Shown: positions 9,053-19,700 of the stretch, piece by piece
Position numbering within the stretch: the first letter of the stretch is position 1
Layout: every line of letters begins with the position of its first letter
NCBI GenBank assembly: GCA_944323825.1
Contig: CALUTY010000017.1
Span: forward strand, 1 to 64,000
Reading direction: 5' to 3'
DNA from: an uncultured Bacteroidales bacterium
GTDB lineage: Bacteria > Bacteroidota > Bacteroidia > Bacteroidales > UBA932
Length of the DNA stretch: 64,000 bases
The notes under the pieces: generated by a model
What the model saw: the letters and a program-made list of their open reading frames with translations, nothing else
The model's database searches: none
Told to the model about the DNA's origin: nothing
Made by a program: the position numbers and the translations under genes

Positions 9053-9505
9053 TTAGATTTCGTTTAACTTGATTGTTTTTGGTTTCTGTGCCTCGTGCGG
9101 ATGCTCGCTGCCCTGGTACAGGTACAGGTTGTTGATGAGCTTGGAACCGAGGCGGTTCTTTGGAAGCATGCCTTTGACAGCCATCCTTACCAATTCAGTA
9201 GGCTTCTTGTGAAGGACCTCCTTAGGTGTGGTGAACCTCTGCCCGCCCGGATATCCGGTATGGCGGACATACACCCTGTCAGTCATCTTTTTCCCGGTAA
9301 GCCTTACCTTGTCAGCATTGATGACGATGACATTGTCACCGCAATCCATGTGAGGGGTATAGCTCGGCTTGTTCTTCCCGCGAAGAATCAGCGCAACCCT
9401 GGAAGCAAGACGGCCGAGCACCAAGTCGGTAGCGTCGATCACGACCCACTCTTTCTTGATATCGCCGGCTTTCAGCGATACAGTCTTGTAACTCTGTGTA
9501 TCCAC
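9053..9505 (-). CDS. rplM: 50S ribosomal protein L13
   Basis: 150 residues read from a GTG start at 9503-9505, giving the family N-terminus (M)[13 protein letters not shown]; Bacteroides L13 begins MDTLSYKT. The upstream extension of the frame to 9553 lies in the leader and is rejected. Conserved L13 blocks are [25 protein letters not shown] and [11 protein letters not shown]. It is first gene of rplM-rpsI, with a clear promoter (9568-9598) and a hairpin at the predicted RNA 5' end. Confidence 0.96.
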   Translation of the reverse strand: MDTQSYKTVSLKAGDIKKEWVVIDATDLVLGRLASRVALILRGKNKPSYTPHMDCGDNVIVINADKVRLTGKKMTDRVYVRHTGYPGGQRFTTPKEVLHKKPTELVRMAVKGMLPKNRLGSKLINNLYLYQGSEHPHEAQKPKTIKLNEI

Positions 9506-9543
9506 TGTCTTGATCTTTAATTGGTTAATACTAAAAATTGCGA

Positions 9544-9564
9544 CCCTCCACACTACATGGAGGG
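9544..9564 (-). promoter_or_regulatory. Hairpin at the 5' end of the rplM leader
   Basis: CCCTCCA and TGGAGGG form a perfect 7-bp stem with a 7-nt loop (9544-9564). The predicted transcription start (~9561) falls at the edge of this stem. A hairpin here is compatible with an autoregulatory L13 leader; an L13 leader motif has, to my knowledge, been described in Bacteroidia, but I cannot confirm the match. Confidence 0.45.
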
Positions 9565-9567
9565 GCG

Positions 9568-9598
9568 CAAAGATAGCAAAATTTTATTTACAAACAAA
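9568..9598 (-). promoter_or_regulatory. Promoter of rplM-rpsI
   Basis: Minus strand: TTTG at 9595-9598, 19-nt spacer, TATCTTTG at 9568-9575. Both boxes match the Bacteroidetes consensus exactly. Confidence 0.8.
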
Positions 9599-9619
9599 AT
9601 TTTCGTGATTTTCAATGAT

Positions 9620-11281
9620 TTAAAAGTCAGCGAAAAGCCTGTCCAGCAGAGCCGCCCTCCGCTCCGACAGGCCGCTTATCCGCTCCAGTTCCTCCTCATA
9701 GGTGGCCGCAGGCATTTTCGCCTCCTCGCTTGCCTGGTAATAGAACGGCCAGACGGTGAAGTTGGCCTCTATCGCCTTCCTCATCGCGGCAGGCTGCACC
9801 TTGAGCACCTCATCGACCTTGGACACAAGACGGTCCCGCACCTCAGCCCAGCGGGCCGCCACGCTCTGACGGAAAGTGGCGTCGTCCCACAGCCGCTGGA
9901 ACCAGTCATAGTTCACATCCGGCGGCATGCAGAAGCCGGCATAAATCATCAGATTGTCAAGCGGCTGATACTGCGGATGGGGCACACGCCGATCATTGTC
10001 CCAACCTTTGTCCACATCCCAGACGGGGCCGAAGAAAAGCTTGTCCACCCCGCGCCTCTTGTACATATAGGTGGCAGTATAACCGTCCATATCCCCGCAG
10101 AACTCCTTCGCGATGACAAAGTCCACGAGGGTCCTTTCATCGAAATAACGGCGCCAGCCGGACGAAGGGTCCGTGAAATCTGTCGAATACAACACACGCT
10201 CGGCCTCATTGATGAAGCCGGAAATGTATTCATATTGCGCAGGGTCATATTCCTCGTCATCGGGATATTTGTAGGTCATCCTTATGTTCTTTTGCGCGGT
10301 GTAGCGGTTCCCCTCATGGATGTCCGTCTCGATGATATAGCCTCCCGTGATCTTCTCCGGATCAGCTCCGTCCTTGTCCGTGAGCTCCTCAACGGCTATG
10401 CGGCCCTCCCGCTGTTCCATATGGTCGCTCATCTGGTAAAGCCCGTGGTAATCATCGTTCATATACACATTGACGAACTGTGAGCAAGGGGTAAAAAGCA
10501 CCGCAGACGGATCATGCCTGTCCTCAGAAGGGTTGAACAGGATTCTGGACACCTCAAACGCGATATGGTTGCGCAGCAAGGACTTGTCCATGTCATGAGC
10601 AAGAATCACCCAGCTCTTCGCCTTCGTGTGGTCCAGACCTATCGGGCTCACCTTCTCCGGGAACTTCAGCCGGTATGGCTTCTTCGGGAGAATCCATGTC
10701 GAATTGCCGCGGCCGCGCACCTCCACCGCACCGTCTTCCGGAGACCACCGGCCGGCATCAGTGAAAGGGCTGTAGAGGGTTACATCGGTGTCTACATAAT
10801 TCTCCTTGTCCGCTATTTCCCTTTCCGGCTCCAGACGGAGAACAGGCAGTTCAGTATTGATCTGGGGACAGTTGAGGCTTATGACATAATCTTTCGTGTC
10901 ACCGTTTTCCGCCTCCACGGTCAAAATGAAATCCTCCGCGAACGAAACGGCTGTTTCTCCAGAGACAACCTCATTCCCGCCAAGCAGCACCCTTGCCCCG
11001 TCTGTCCTGAATTCCGGAACGAGCATCTCCGGCGAATCCTTCTCAATCCATTTGAGATACATGGCAGAAAAGGTCGAAGATGCCTTGTCATAATCAAAGG
11101 ACAATGCCCCGTCCAGTCCGTTGGGGGCAGCCGGAAGAGAAAAAGAAAGCAGTTCGCAGGTCCCGCTCAATTCGGGTCCGGGCTCATCAGGAGGTTTGTT
11201 TCCCAAAGGGTCCTCCGCACATGAGGCCAACGCCAGCAATGCGGCAGACAAGCCTGAAAATAAAAACAATCTCTTGAACAT
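9620..11281 (-). CDS. CotH kinase-family lipoprotein
   Basis: 553 residues from the ATG at 11281 (MFKRLFLFSG...). A lipoprotein signal ends at ALASC, Cys21, followed by an acidic stretch as in surface lipoproteins. An Ig-like N-terminal part (~35-150) leads into a CotH domain with the family motifs: RGRGNSTWILPKKPYRLKF near 190, the DKSLLRN helix, and GPVWDVDKGWDND near 420, which holds the acidic metal-site residues. CotH proteins are atypical kinases that phosphorylate proteins in spore-formers. In Bacteroidetes they are often found in glycan loci with unproved roles. It is the last gene of the SusC/GH18 locus, but 112 nt separate it from the gene before. Confidence 0.85.
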   Translation of the reverse strand: MFKRLFLFSGLSAALLALASCAEDPLGNKPPDEPGPELSGTCELLSFSLPAAPNGLDGALSFDYDKASSTFSAMYLKWIEKDSPEMLVPEFRTDGARVLLGGNEVVSGETAVSFAEDFILTVEAENGDTKDYVISLNCPQINTELPVLRLEPEREIADKENYVDTDVTLYSPFTDAGRWSPEDGAVEVRGRGNSTWILPKKPYRLKFPEKVSPIGLDHTKAKSWVILAHDMDKSLLRNHIAFEVSRILFNPSEDRHDPSAVLFTPCSQFVNVYMNDDYHGLYQMSDHMEQREGRIAVEELTDKDGADPEKITGGYIIETDIHEGNRYTAQKNIRMTYKYPDDEEYDPAQYEYISGFINEAERVLYSTDFTDPSSGWRRYFDERTLVDFVIAKEFCGDMDGYTATYMYKRRGVDKLFFGPVWDVDKGWDNDRRVPHPQYQPLDNLMIYAGFCMPPDVNYDWFQRLWDDATFRQSVAARWAEVRDRLVSKVDEVLKVQPAAMRKAIEANFTVWPFYYQASEEAKMPAATYEEELERISGLSERRAALLDRLFADF

Positions 11282-11393
11282 CAGATTCTGCAAAATACAC
11301 AATGGCCGGAAAGAATGCAGCGGATTCCATTTTCTTATGACCCGCCGGACTCTTCCAGGCCTGTTGATTATAAATTATACTACAACAATTTCA

Positions 11394-12716
11394 TCATTCC
11401 GCAGCAGGGAGTTGGACATCCATCCAAACCATATCCTCAGACCAATGATCTTCTCCCTGATAATTGTTCCATTGACTTTCATCCAATACATACCCTGTCA
11501 GATCGTTACCATTGGATGTATAATCCTTTATGACGGAACCATCACCGTCGTTGAATTTCCAATATGCGACAAGCCCTTCTGACGCAGGATCAACTGTATA
11601 AAAATGATTTTCTGCATTGATTTCATCCGCAGCAAGAGCCCTGTTCCACAAACGCACTTCTGACATCATTCCGCAGAAATCCCTTGTATTATCGTATGAA
11701 CGGCCTATGCAGAATTTCTGTACCACGTTCTGCTGCCAAGAATTAGTGTAAGTTTCTGTCAGATCAATATCTTTCACATCATCTCCCATTGCTGCAGAAC
11801 CTGCCGGCTCTCCGTCCTGATAAAGAGTCACAGTCTTCGCAGCTCCATCAAGCACAACAGCAATATGTACCCACTCGTCAGCAGGAATATCCTTCGTAGA
11901 TTTAACTTTTATCTCAGAATTGCTGTTGTCGGCATAAATAAGTTCCCATTCTTGATAATTACTCGTATTGTCTCCATGTCTGATAAGGAAGCGGCCTTCA
12001 ATCCCCATCATTGTTCCTACCCAGTCACTCTGCCACTGCCTGCTGTTGCCCTCATCACGAACAAATTCTGCATCATGTTTGACAAGCATCTCAACGGTGA
12101 TGGTATTACCGAATTTCATTACATCAGAATTATTCCATTGAAGTGGAGAGGCATAATGGCTTTTCATGTATGCAGCAGTTGTGATCAGATAATCACCATC
12201 ATCCCCGCCGCCTTCCTCTGTCTTGCCTTTCTGGGACACGGTGACGGTGGCAGGATCGGCATTCGGATACGAGATGGTCACTGTGGCCTCGCGGGCTTCC
12301 TGTACTTCATTCGCGGAATATGAGAAGGACATCACGGCCGTACCGGCAGAAGAACCGGCTTCAGAACCGGTATAGGACAGCCACTCACCTTTCTGCTGAA
12401 TCGTCGCTCCAAGGCCGGTGTATTCCACATCCTCCGACACCGACAGTATAACCTGGAATGTCCCGCTGCCGCTTTCGAGCTCAACAGGATTGGCCGAGGT
12501 CACTTCAATCTCCGGGATCACAACTTCCCCAGGGGTGGAAATTATCTTGAAATCCGCAGTGGCGGTGCCGCATGTGAAGACAAAAGCGGCAGTCCTCTCC
12601 GCATCCGCATTCGGATCCACCTCAAAAATGACCCGGTCGCCGTTTGAGCCGGAAGTCTTGTCCGGGCTCACCCAGTCATATGATGCCCCATCCGAAGCAG
12701 CAAGGGTCCAATATCC
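11394..12716 (-). pseudogene. BACON-LamG binding protein lacking its 5' end
   Basis: The open frame (TAG at 12717-12719) begins in the middle of a BACON domain, at GYWTLAASDGASYDWVSP. It continues through a second BACON domain (~VTSANPVELESGSGTF... to VSQKGKT) and a LamG/concanavalin-like domain with the FCGMMSEVRLWNRAL and GLVAYWKFNDGDG motifs. No signal peptide, lipobox or credible start precedes it: the only in-frame start-like codon is a GTG (12669-12671) inside the first BACON domain. Immediately upstream lies a strong hairpin (12729-12770) and then the stop of the previous gene. The first ~20 residues of the BACON domain and all export signals are therefore missing. The intact ancestor was probably a surface glycan-binding lipoprotein of this locus. 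Confidence 0.7.
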
Positions 12717-12728
12717 CTATAATGCCAA

Positions 12729-12770
12729 GCGGAACCGGGGGAGATACTGCCTGCCTCCACCCGGTTCCGC
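12729..12770 (-). terminator. Strong hairpin after the DUF1735/LamG gene
   Basis: GCGGAACCGGG (12729-12739) and CCCGGTTCCGC (12760-12770) are perfect 11-bp arms; GGAG/CTCC extends the stem inward. On the minus strand it follows the stop of the DUF1735 gene and precedes the truncated BACON-LamG frame. There is no good U-tract, so termination is probable rather than certain. Confidence 0.5.
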
Positions 12771-12814
12771 CTCCGGATCAAAACCGGAACATAATGATGA
12801 CAATGTCTCTCAGA

Positions 12815-13960
12815 CTATTCCTCCGTAAGGCCTCCGCCGATGGCAATCGGAACATCAATTGTTTCAAATGACGGAGCCGTGAAATCCGTTGGATTGTACC
12901 CGTTAGGGGATGAATCATTGAGATCCCCGTTGAGCTTGTAATAGGCCACAAGACCAGGAGTCGAAGGATTAACGACAAGCATGTTCTCCTTGATCTGATT
13001 GGCGGTACGCACCACATCCCAAAGCCTCACTTCCGACATGTATCCATAGAACGGACGCGTCCCCCACATGAATCTCGGCACCATGCCCACTGAGAACCCG
13101 TAATCGGCCCCATTGGCGGTAAGGTCCTGGGACATGGTGAATGTGCTCTTTATCACATTCTCTCCGTTGACATACAGACAGGCCTCACCGGCAGAGTTGC
13201 ATGTGAAGGCAAGATGGTACCACTTGCCGGCCTCCAGAGGATTGTCGGTCCATGTTATTTCGGATTTTCCTGCCATCTGGAGAATATCTCGCGGAACAGT
13301 CCCGCCTCCGGCATCGCCGATACGCATGATCATGACGCCTTCGCAACCCATTACGGTATTGTTGTTCCCGAATGAAGACACATTGACAATGGCTTCATAA
13401 GTCACTTCATTGAACACATTCAGAGGTGAAATAGGAATCTTGAAAAAACTGTTGTTGAAACGCGCGACAGTGGTGATCTTCGGCAGGCGTCTGACAATGA
13501 CATAGGTCATGTCCGACCCGCTGATCACAGGGACATCCCCGGTCCTGACGCGTATCGGAATCACATAATTCTCTCCCTCCTGGACGGCATCCAGCCCGGA
13601 AAGGGACAGATTTACCGCATCAGAATAAATTTCCCCCGCAGGAACTGAAGAAGCATCACTCTCAAGCGCGGCACCGGTAAAGAGAGGGTACTCCCTTCCG
13701 AAGCGCTTGTTGTATTCATCCACATATGACTGATCATTTTCTATCGTATATGTCACCTGCACATCGGATGATACCGAAGAAGAAAGACGGGACTCAAGTT
13801 CAAATGTCATTGTTGCATCCTCCCCGATGTCAATGACATTTTCAAGCGACTCGAAATAAAGCTTCGGCTCCAGCAGTTCCGTTTCCATGTTCCGGCAACC
13901 CCAGGCGAAGATTATGCCCAGGCCGGCCGCTGCGGCCAATTTCAATATTCTACTGTTCAT
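12815..13960 (-). CDS. DUF1735/LamG surface glycan-binding lipoprotein
   Basis: 381 residues from the ATG at 13960 (MNSRILKLAAAAGLG); an earlier TTG is unlikely. The lipoprotein signal ends at FAWGC. An N-terminal DUF1735-type domain (~20-165; NVIDIGEDATMTFEL, YTIENDQSYVDEYN) is followed by a LamG/concanavalin-A-like domain (~165-345; YEAIVNVSSF, GYMSEVRLWDVVRTANQI, GLVAYYKLNGDLND). This two-domain build is typical of accessory binding lipoproteins in Bacteroides N-glycan loci, where they hold glycan at the cell surface. It follows the GH18 gene by 12 nt and is clearly in the same operon. Confidence 0.85.
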   Translation of the reverse strand: MNSRILKLAAAAGLGIIFAWGCRNMETELLEPKLYFESLENVIDIGEDATMTFELESRLSSSVSSDVQVTYTIENDQSYVDEYNKRFGREYPLFTGAALESDASSVPAGEIYSDAVNLSLSGLDAVQEGENYVIPIRVRTGDVPVISGSDMTYVIVRRLPKITTVARFNNSFFKIPISPLNVFNEVTYEAIVNVSSFGNNNTVMGCEGVMIMRIGDAGGGTVPRDILQMAGKSEITWTDNPLEAGKWYHLAFTCNSAGEACLYVNGENVIKSTFTMSQDLTANGADYGFSVGMVPRFMWGTRPFYGYMSEVRLWDVVRTANQIKENMLVVNPSTPGLVAYYKLNGDLNDSSPNGYNPTDFTAPSFETIDVPIAIGGGLTEE

Positions 13961-13972
13961 ATCGTTCAATTT

Positions 13973-15124
13973 TTACTGTTCTGAATCTCCTTCTGAAGAG
14001 GAACCGTTCTGTTCAGCTTTCCATTCGTTGAACACCCTCTGGTTCTCCTGAATGGCCTTGCGCATGTATTTATAGTCCGGAGTATTGTCATAATCCTTCT
14101 GGAAACGGTAGGCACCTACACCGCCCTTATATCCGCTTGTCGGCATATAGGCAGCCTGGTCAAGCAGATATCCGCCATCAGTCGCAGAACTTTCAAAGTT
14201 CTCCGTAAGGATGAACTTGTGGGTATCCGGGGCGTATCTGTCAAGATTGTCCACTCTGCCGTAAGACTGGAGGATGAAATAGTCAATATATTCAGGGCAG
14301 CTGGAAACGAATGTCCCTATAACACCGTCGACACAGAGAAGTTTGTGCCCTTTGTTCTCAGGGTCGCTCATCGGGCCGATGTACTTGCCCATCTCTTTCA
14401 CAAGATGAACTATGAGGTCGTTCTCGTATGTATTGCCGGCAAGAGTACCGTCAGCATCATTGAATCCGCTGCCCGGCTCCCAGTCAATGTCAAATCCGTC
14501 CCATTCATTGACTACAAGCGAATCGCATAAAGCCTTGGCAAACCGGGAATGTGCCTCCTTCATTTTGTCAAGGTCACTCAAATCATCAGGCGTTATGCCC
14601 CAATATGCCCATCTTGCAATTCTTTTTTCATATTCAAGCCGTGAATCATCCCATCCCTCAGCCTCAGCCTGCTCATACAATGGAGCATAGACAGATTCCG
14701 GAGTCCTGCCCTTCCCGAGATGCGAAAGAAGACTCACTTCAAGGAGCTTGATGCCTTTCTTCTTCTGCACGAATTCCTTGTCGGCCTTCTGTTCCGGAGT
14801 TATCTCGAATCTTCCCGGAGCACCGCTCCACATGGAAATGATGTCCATGCTGTCAGGCACGGATGTAAGATAACCGCCACGGGCGGCACCATACGGTGAC
14901 CAGTCTGAAAACCAGCCGAATGCTACAGGTCGGCCATAACCATATATCTGGTCCTTATAGGCACGGAGGCTGGCATAATATGCCTCGCTCTCCTCATTGT
15001 TCATCGTGTTGTAGCCGCCGATATGTTCTATTTCTATCTTTTCGACCTTCGTACACGAGAACATCGCCATTCCGGCAACAAGTGCCGGACATATCAGAAA
15101 TTTTGTCAATATGCTGCTGTTCAT
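13973..15124 (-). CDS. GH18 endo-beta-N-acetylglucosaminidase-like lipoprotein
   Basis: 383 residues; lipoprotein signal to Cys24 (AMFSC). The GH18 catalytic motif DxxDxDxE is intact as DGFDIDWE with the proton donor Glu216. YGYGRPVAFGWFSDW near 61-75 starts the barrel and YFILQSYGR is the late substrate-binding strand. The length and these motifs fit the single-domain endoglycosidases (EndoH/F-like, Bacteroides BT3987-type) that cut the chitobiose core of N-glycans rather than chitinases. It sits right after SusC-SusD and before the DUF1735/LamG gene, as in described high-mannose N-glycan loci. Specificity for high-mannose versus complex glycans is inference only. Confidence 0.88.
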   Translation of the reverse strand: MNSSILTKFLICPALVAGMAMFSCTKVEKIEIEHIGGYNTMNNEESEAYYASLRAYKDQIYGYGRPVAFGWFSDWSPYGAARGGYLTSVPDSMDIISMWSGAPGRFEITPEQKADKEFVQKKKGIKLLEVSLLSHLGKGRTPESVYAPLYEQAEAEGWDDSRLEYEKRIARWAYWGITPDDLSDLDKMKEAHSRFAKALCDSLVVNEWDGFDIDWEPGSGFNDADGTLAGNTYENDLIVHLVKEMGKYIGPMSDPENKGHKLLCVDGVIGTFVSSCPEYIDYFILQSYGRVDNLDRYAPDTHKFILTENFESSATDGGYLLDQAAYMPTSGYKGGVGAYRFQKDYDNTPDYKYMRKAIQENQRVFNEWKAEQNGSSSEGDSEQ

Positions 15125-15154
15125 AATATCATTTTCTTTATTTGATACAACCTT

Positions 15155-16762
15155 TTAGCGACAGTCCCACCAAAGCCTGGATGTAGGGGTGTCCTCAGCA
15201 TCCTTCAGCAGGCTTACTGCTTCCGCATAATTGGCCGCATCCTCGGAAGACTGTCTGAAGCTTTGCGGATATACCATCCTCCTTATGCCGCGGTCTTTGG
15301 TCACTGACGGGTCCGCGGACTGTCCGTCAATAGGATTCAGCTTAGGATAGCCTGTCCTTCTCCATTCTGTCCATGCCTCCTGTCCGTTAGGGTACATCGC
15401 AATCCATTTCTGGATCATGATCTTCTCCAATTTCTGCTCATCGGTACCGGCAAATTCAGGCGTGGCTGTAGTAGGTGCTGCGGCAGAATAGCCCCCTATT
15501 GACACTGCGACTGGGGTATTCCCGGAATTAAGATATGTATCGATATCCATGCTGACACCGTTTTCCTGGAAAGACATTTCTATTCCTTGCTTGTACAGTG
15601 AAGCCGCGTCGCCGAATTCAGACCAGTGCAGAGCTGCTTCCGCGCGGAGGAAATATACCTCAGACGCCTTCATCCAGTATGTAGGGGAGGAACTTGTCAG
15701 ATTAGGAAGAGAGTAGTCCCCATATGTTTCCTTTGTATGCGACTCAGGAGCACCCGGAGGAACAGGGGCATATTTTCTGCCGTCATAGCCTGTCAGGGCA
15801 TCCGCACTGGAAGAAGTCGCAATATAGGCGGACAGGCGCGGATCCTCATATCCGTTGAGATAAGCATAAACCGATGTGCAGGCCCTTGCCTCGCCATAAT
15901 TCTCTGCACAATAGGCGATATTGTTGACAAACACATAGCCTGCGCCATTGCTCATCTGTGCAGCGTCATCAGCAGCCGTCATGACTCCTCCCGGATGGTT
16001 GAGAGCCTCGCTCACCCACTGTTTCGACAGTTCAGGATCGATATAATAGAGCCTCATTGCAAGACGGAGCATCAGGGAGTTGGCATATTTCACCCATTTC
16101 GCAGCATCTCCAGCATATACTGCATCAAATTCGGGAACAACAGTACCCCCCAATTCTGCTACCGACATAAGTTCGGTTATGGCATCCTTCAAGTCATTGA
16201 ACATGAAGACATACACATCTTTCTCACTGTCAAACGGTATGACAAGCGCCATTTCTCCTGCATGTTCATAAGGTATAGGACCGAAAGATTCGAGTGTCTT
16301 GTGCCATGCTGATATCTTGAGAATCTGTGCAAGGGCAAAAGGCGCCATCTCCCCTGTCTTTTCGCATTCCATCTTGATTTTCCTCCACGGAGAAAGGATT
16401 TCAGTATAGGAATTCCTGTAAGTGGAGGAAACCCAGTCATCCTGAAGATAGTACTGCAGATTGTTCAATCCCGAATACCATGAGTTCCCTTCGGCGATAT
16501 ATCCGCTCCATCCGTCAGCCGACAGCAGATATGCCACCTGATACTGGTTTATGATGTCGGTACGGTCAGCCTGTGTCCCGACAGGAAGCACGAACCTTTG
16601 CATAGTTGTGATGGAGGCTCCCATAGCAATGCCGTCCATGACGCCCATCTCTTCCGTCATTTCATACGGATTGGTGTTTATCTCCTCGTAATTGCACGAC
16701 GCAAGTGTCAGCAACGGCAAGAAGGCGGCATACGCCAATGATTTATATAGGATTCTTTTCAT
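15155..16762 (-). CDS. SusD/RagB-family glycan-binding outer-membrane lipoprotein
   Basis: 535 residues. Signal to Cys23 (LTLASC) followed by NYEEINTNP, a common SusD start (SusD-like group 2). The helical TPR scaffold includes WHKTLESFGPIPYEHAGEM near 133-151. The C-terminal part carries the usual IMIQKWIAMYPNGQEAWTEWRRTGYP segment near 450-475. SusD proteins form the lid on the SusC barrel and capture the oligosaccharide. It lies 6 nt after SusC and 30 nt before the GH18 gene. Confidence 0.95.
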   Translation of the reverse strand: MKRILYKSLAYAAFLPLLTLASCNYEEINTNPYEMTEEMGVMDGIAMGASITTMQRFVLPVGTQADRTDIINQYQVAYLLSADGWSGYIAEGNSWYSGLNNLQYYLQDDWVSSTYRNSYTEILSPWRKIKMECEKTGEMAPFALAQILKISAWHKTLESFGPIPYEHAGEMALVIPFDSEKDVYVFMFNDLKDAITELMSVAELGGTVVPEFDAVYAGDAAKWVKYANSLMLRLAMRLYYIDPELSKQWVSEALNHPGGVMTAADDAAQMSNGAGYVFVNNIAYCAENYGEARACTSVYAYLNGYEDPRLSAYIATSSSADALTGYDGRKYAPVPPGAPESHTKETYGDYSLPNLTSSSPTYWMKASEVYFLRAEAALHWSEFGDAASLYKQGIEMSFQENGVSMDIDTYLNSGNTPVAVSIGGYSAAAPTTATPEFAGTDEQKLEKIMIQKWIAMYPNGQEAWTEWRRTGYPKLNPIDGQSADPSVTKDRGIRRMVYPQSFRQSSEDAANYAEAVSLLKDAEDTPTSRLWWDCR

Positions 16763-16768
16763 CTTTAA

Positions 16769-19700
16769 TCAGAATTTGAATTTGACACTGACAGCATAGC
16801 TTCTTACGCTCGGCTGCATGAAGTAATCGTTGCCCTGTCCGTATGTGCCCGTTGAAGGCGTGAGCTCAGGATCGTATGGAGCCTTGCAGTATATCATCCA
16901 CGGATTGTTGGCAATGAAAGTGAGAGTAAGGCCCTTGAGGACGTTGTTGAACCATTTGTCCGGGAAGGTGTATCCGAAAGTGACTTCCTGCAGGCGGATA
17001 TTCGTGGCACTGTAAAGATAGTAGGCGGATGTCTGATAGTCCCCTGTACCCACCATCGAATAATATGTCTTTGCATCCACAAGACCCTGGCCAGGGAGCA
17101 TCACCCCTCCTGCCTGACGGGCTTCACCGGAAGCCTTCGACACGCCGAAACGGTCAAGAATGGCCTCAGTGGAGGATGTCACTACCCCGCCGAAACGGCC
17201 GTTGATAAGGAAGCTGAGATTGAATCCCTTATATGAGAAGGCATTGTTCCAACCGAGAGTAAAGTCAGGGGTGGTGCGGCCCAGATATACAGGATCACCG
17301 GCTTCCATCGTAAAGGCCCCGTCGCCACCCATTTCCACAAAGCCCTGACTGTCTTTCTTGAAGAATGTGTTGGCATAGATGTCATTTATGCTGCCGCCTT
17401 CCTTAAGTATGACACGACCGTTGTCTTTCGGCACTTCAGGTATATTGATAGGTTCAAGACTCATGTCCGTGTGATAGTCATGCACCATCTCCTTGATTTC
17501 ATTGACATTTCTTGAGAATGTGAGCATGGACGACACATAAAAATCCTTGAATGTGTTGCTGTAGCCGAGAGAAGCTTCCCATCCTCTGTTCTCCACATTT
17601 CCTGCCTGAAGATAAATCTGTTTGTATCCCGAATATTCAGGGAGTTCCCCAAGGAAGGTCTGGTTGAATGTATTGGACTTGTAGTATGTCACCTGTGCAC
17701 GGAGATTGTCCCACAGGCGCAGTTCAAGGCCGAACTCATAGGAACGGGTCTTCTCAGGCTTGAAATCAGTGAACGGATAGATTCCGGTTTCCTGGAGAAT
17801 GCCACCGACAACAGGGGTGGTGATGGTTCCCGGCGTAAGGCCCGAACGAGAAATAGGCGCCCCGACTTCAGTATATGATCCGCGGACCTTGAGATAAGAG
17901 AACCAGCGCGGCATGTCCACCATTTCTGAAATTATGGCGGAAAGTCCGACAGAAGGATAGAAGAAAGATTCGTTGCCCGTGTTCACAAGACGTGAATTCC
18001 AATCATTCCTGCCGGTCAGGGTCAGGTAGAGCATGCTTTTCCATCCGAGTTCCACATTTGCAAAAACGGCATTGTTGCGCACACGGCTATATCCTCCGTC
18101 TTCTATTGATGAAGCTCCCGATGCATCTATGTTTCCGAATGAAAAGAGGTTCGGGACAAGTTTGAGAGGCCCCCTGTACCCTTTTGTCTGTGACCAATAA
18201 TTGGAGTAACTGTAACCTATATTGGCCGAAATATTGAAATCTCCGAGCCGCTTGTTAATGTTGAGCATCACATCGGCATATTCCTGACGGTCCCTATAGT
18301 AGTCATATTCATAAAGACCTTTTGTGGAGCCTTCAGTAAAAATGGTATTTGTGGAGGCATACACCTTCCTCTCATATTCAATGTGGGAATCATCCAGACG
18401 GTAACGGGCCGTAATGTTCAGCCAGTCAAGAATTTTATATGTCAGTCCGACATTGAACATGTAACGGTTTTTCTTGCTCGGAGAAACATCCCTGTAGGCT
18501 GTCCAGTAAGGATTGTCCGTACCGTATGTGCCATCAGACACCGGCCAGTACTGTACAGGTATGTTGCGGACGGGATCAAAACGTTCGAAAGTCCTGATAG
18601 CATCCCAACTCTCGCCCCTCGGATAGAGATAGGCAGCCATGACCGGGTTCTGATATCGTCCCTGCGACACCATGTTCTGGTCTTTCTGGTTGATATACGA
18701 GGCTCCCAGATCGAGCTGCAGCTTGTCCTTCAGAAAAGATGAAGTGTTGCGGATGGTCAGGTTCAAACGGTCATAGCTGTTGTTCGGAACAATGCCAGTG
18801 GCATTCGTTGACGAAATTGAAGCATAAGTCTGGTTGTTCTTGTTCCCTGTCGTGAGGGTGAGGGAATTGATGAATGTCATCCCTGTCTCGAAGAAATCCT
18901 TCTTTGGGTCATAAGTGTTGGGTGTGGAAAGTTGGTTCCCCCAGCTGTCAAACGCGCCCGGATTGTTGCCGTAGATGTTCTGGAATTCAGGCGTCATGTA
19001 GGCATTGCTGAATTCAGATGTGGATGAGAATGACACCGACAGTTTGCCTTCCTCCCCCTTTTTGGTGGTGATGAGGATGACTCCGTTGGCGGCGCTGCTT
19101 CCGTAGAGGGCTGCGGCAGAAGGTCCGCTCAGAACCGATATGCTTTCGATATCCTCAGGATTGAAGTCAGCGATACCTTCGGTAGTCGCTCTGGAGTCGC
19201 CCATGACATCGTTGCCTTGTCCAAGCGTAGTGTTGACAAGAGGAATACCGTCTATCACATAAAGGACATTGTTGTCCCCTTCAAGAGATTTGGCACCGCG
19301 CATCACAACGCGTGTGGCACCTCCCACCCCACTGGAGCTCCTGTTGATGGTTACACCTGCGATCTTACCGTTGAGGGAATTGACGAAATTGACATCCTGT
19401 GCGCGAAGCAGCTCTTCGGAATCCACTTCCTGGACATTATAGCTCAATGCCTTTTCCTGACGCTTGATACCGAGGGCCGTGACCACGACCTCATCGAGAA
19501 ATTCCGTTGATGTCTTCAGCCTGACATCAAGCCTTTCCTGTCCCGTGTAGGGGATTTCCTGTGTCTCGTATCCAAGAATGGATACTACAATCACATCATT
19601 CAGGTCAAGTCCGGAAAGAGTAAACTCACCGTTCATCCCGGTCGTGACACCGCCCTGACTGTCCTTGATCATCACGGCAGCCCCGATTACCGGGCCTTGT

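Noticed and set aside
9521..10483. 320-codon plus-strand frame opposite the CotH-like gene
   Set aside because: Antisense to a gene with clear family motifs, no signal or domain, and no start context.
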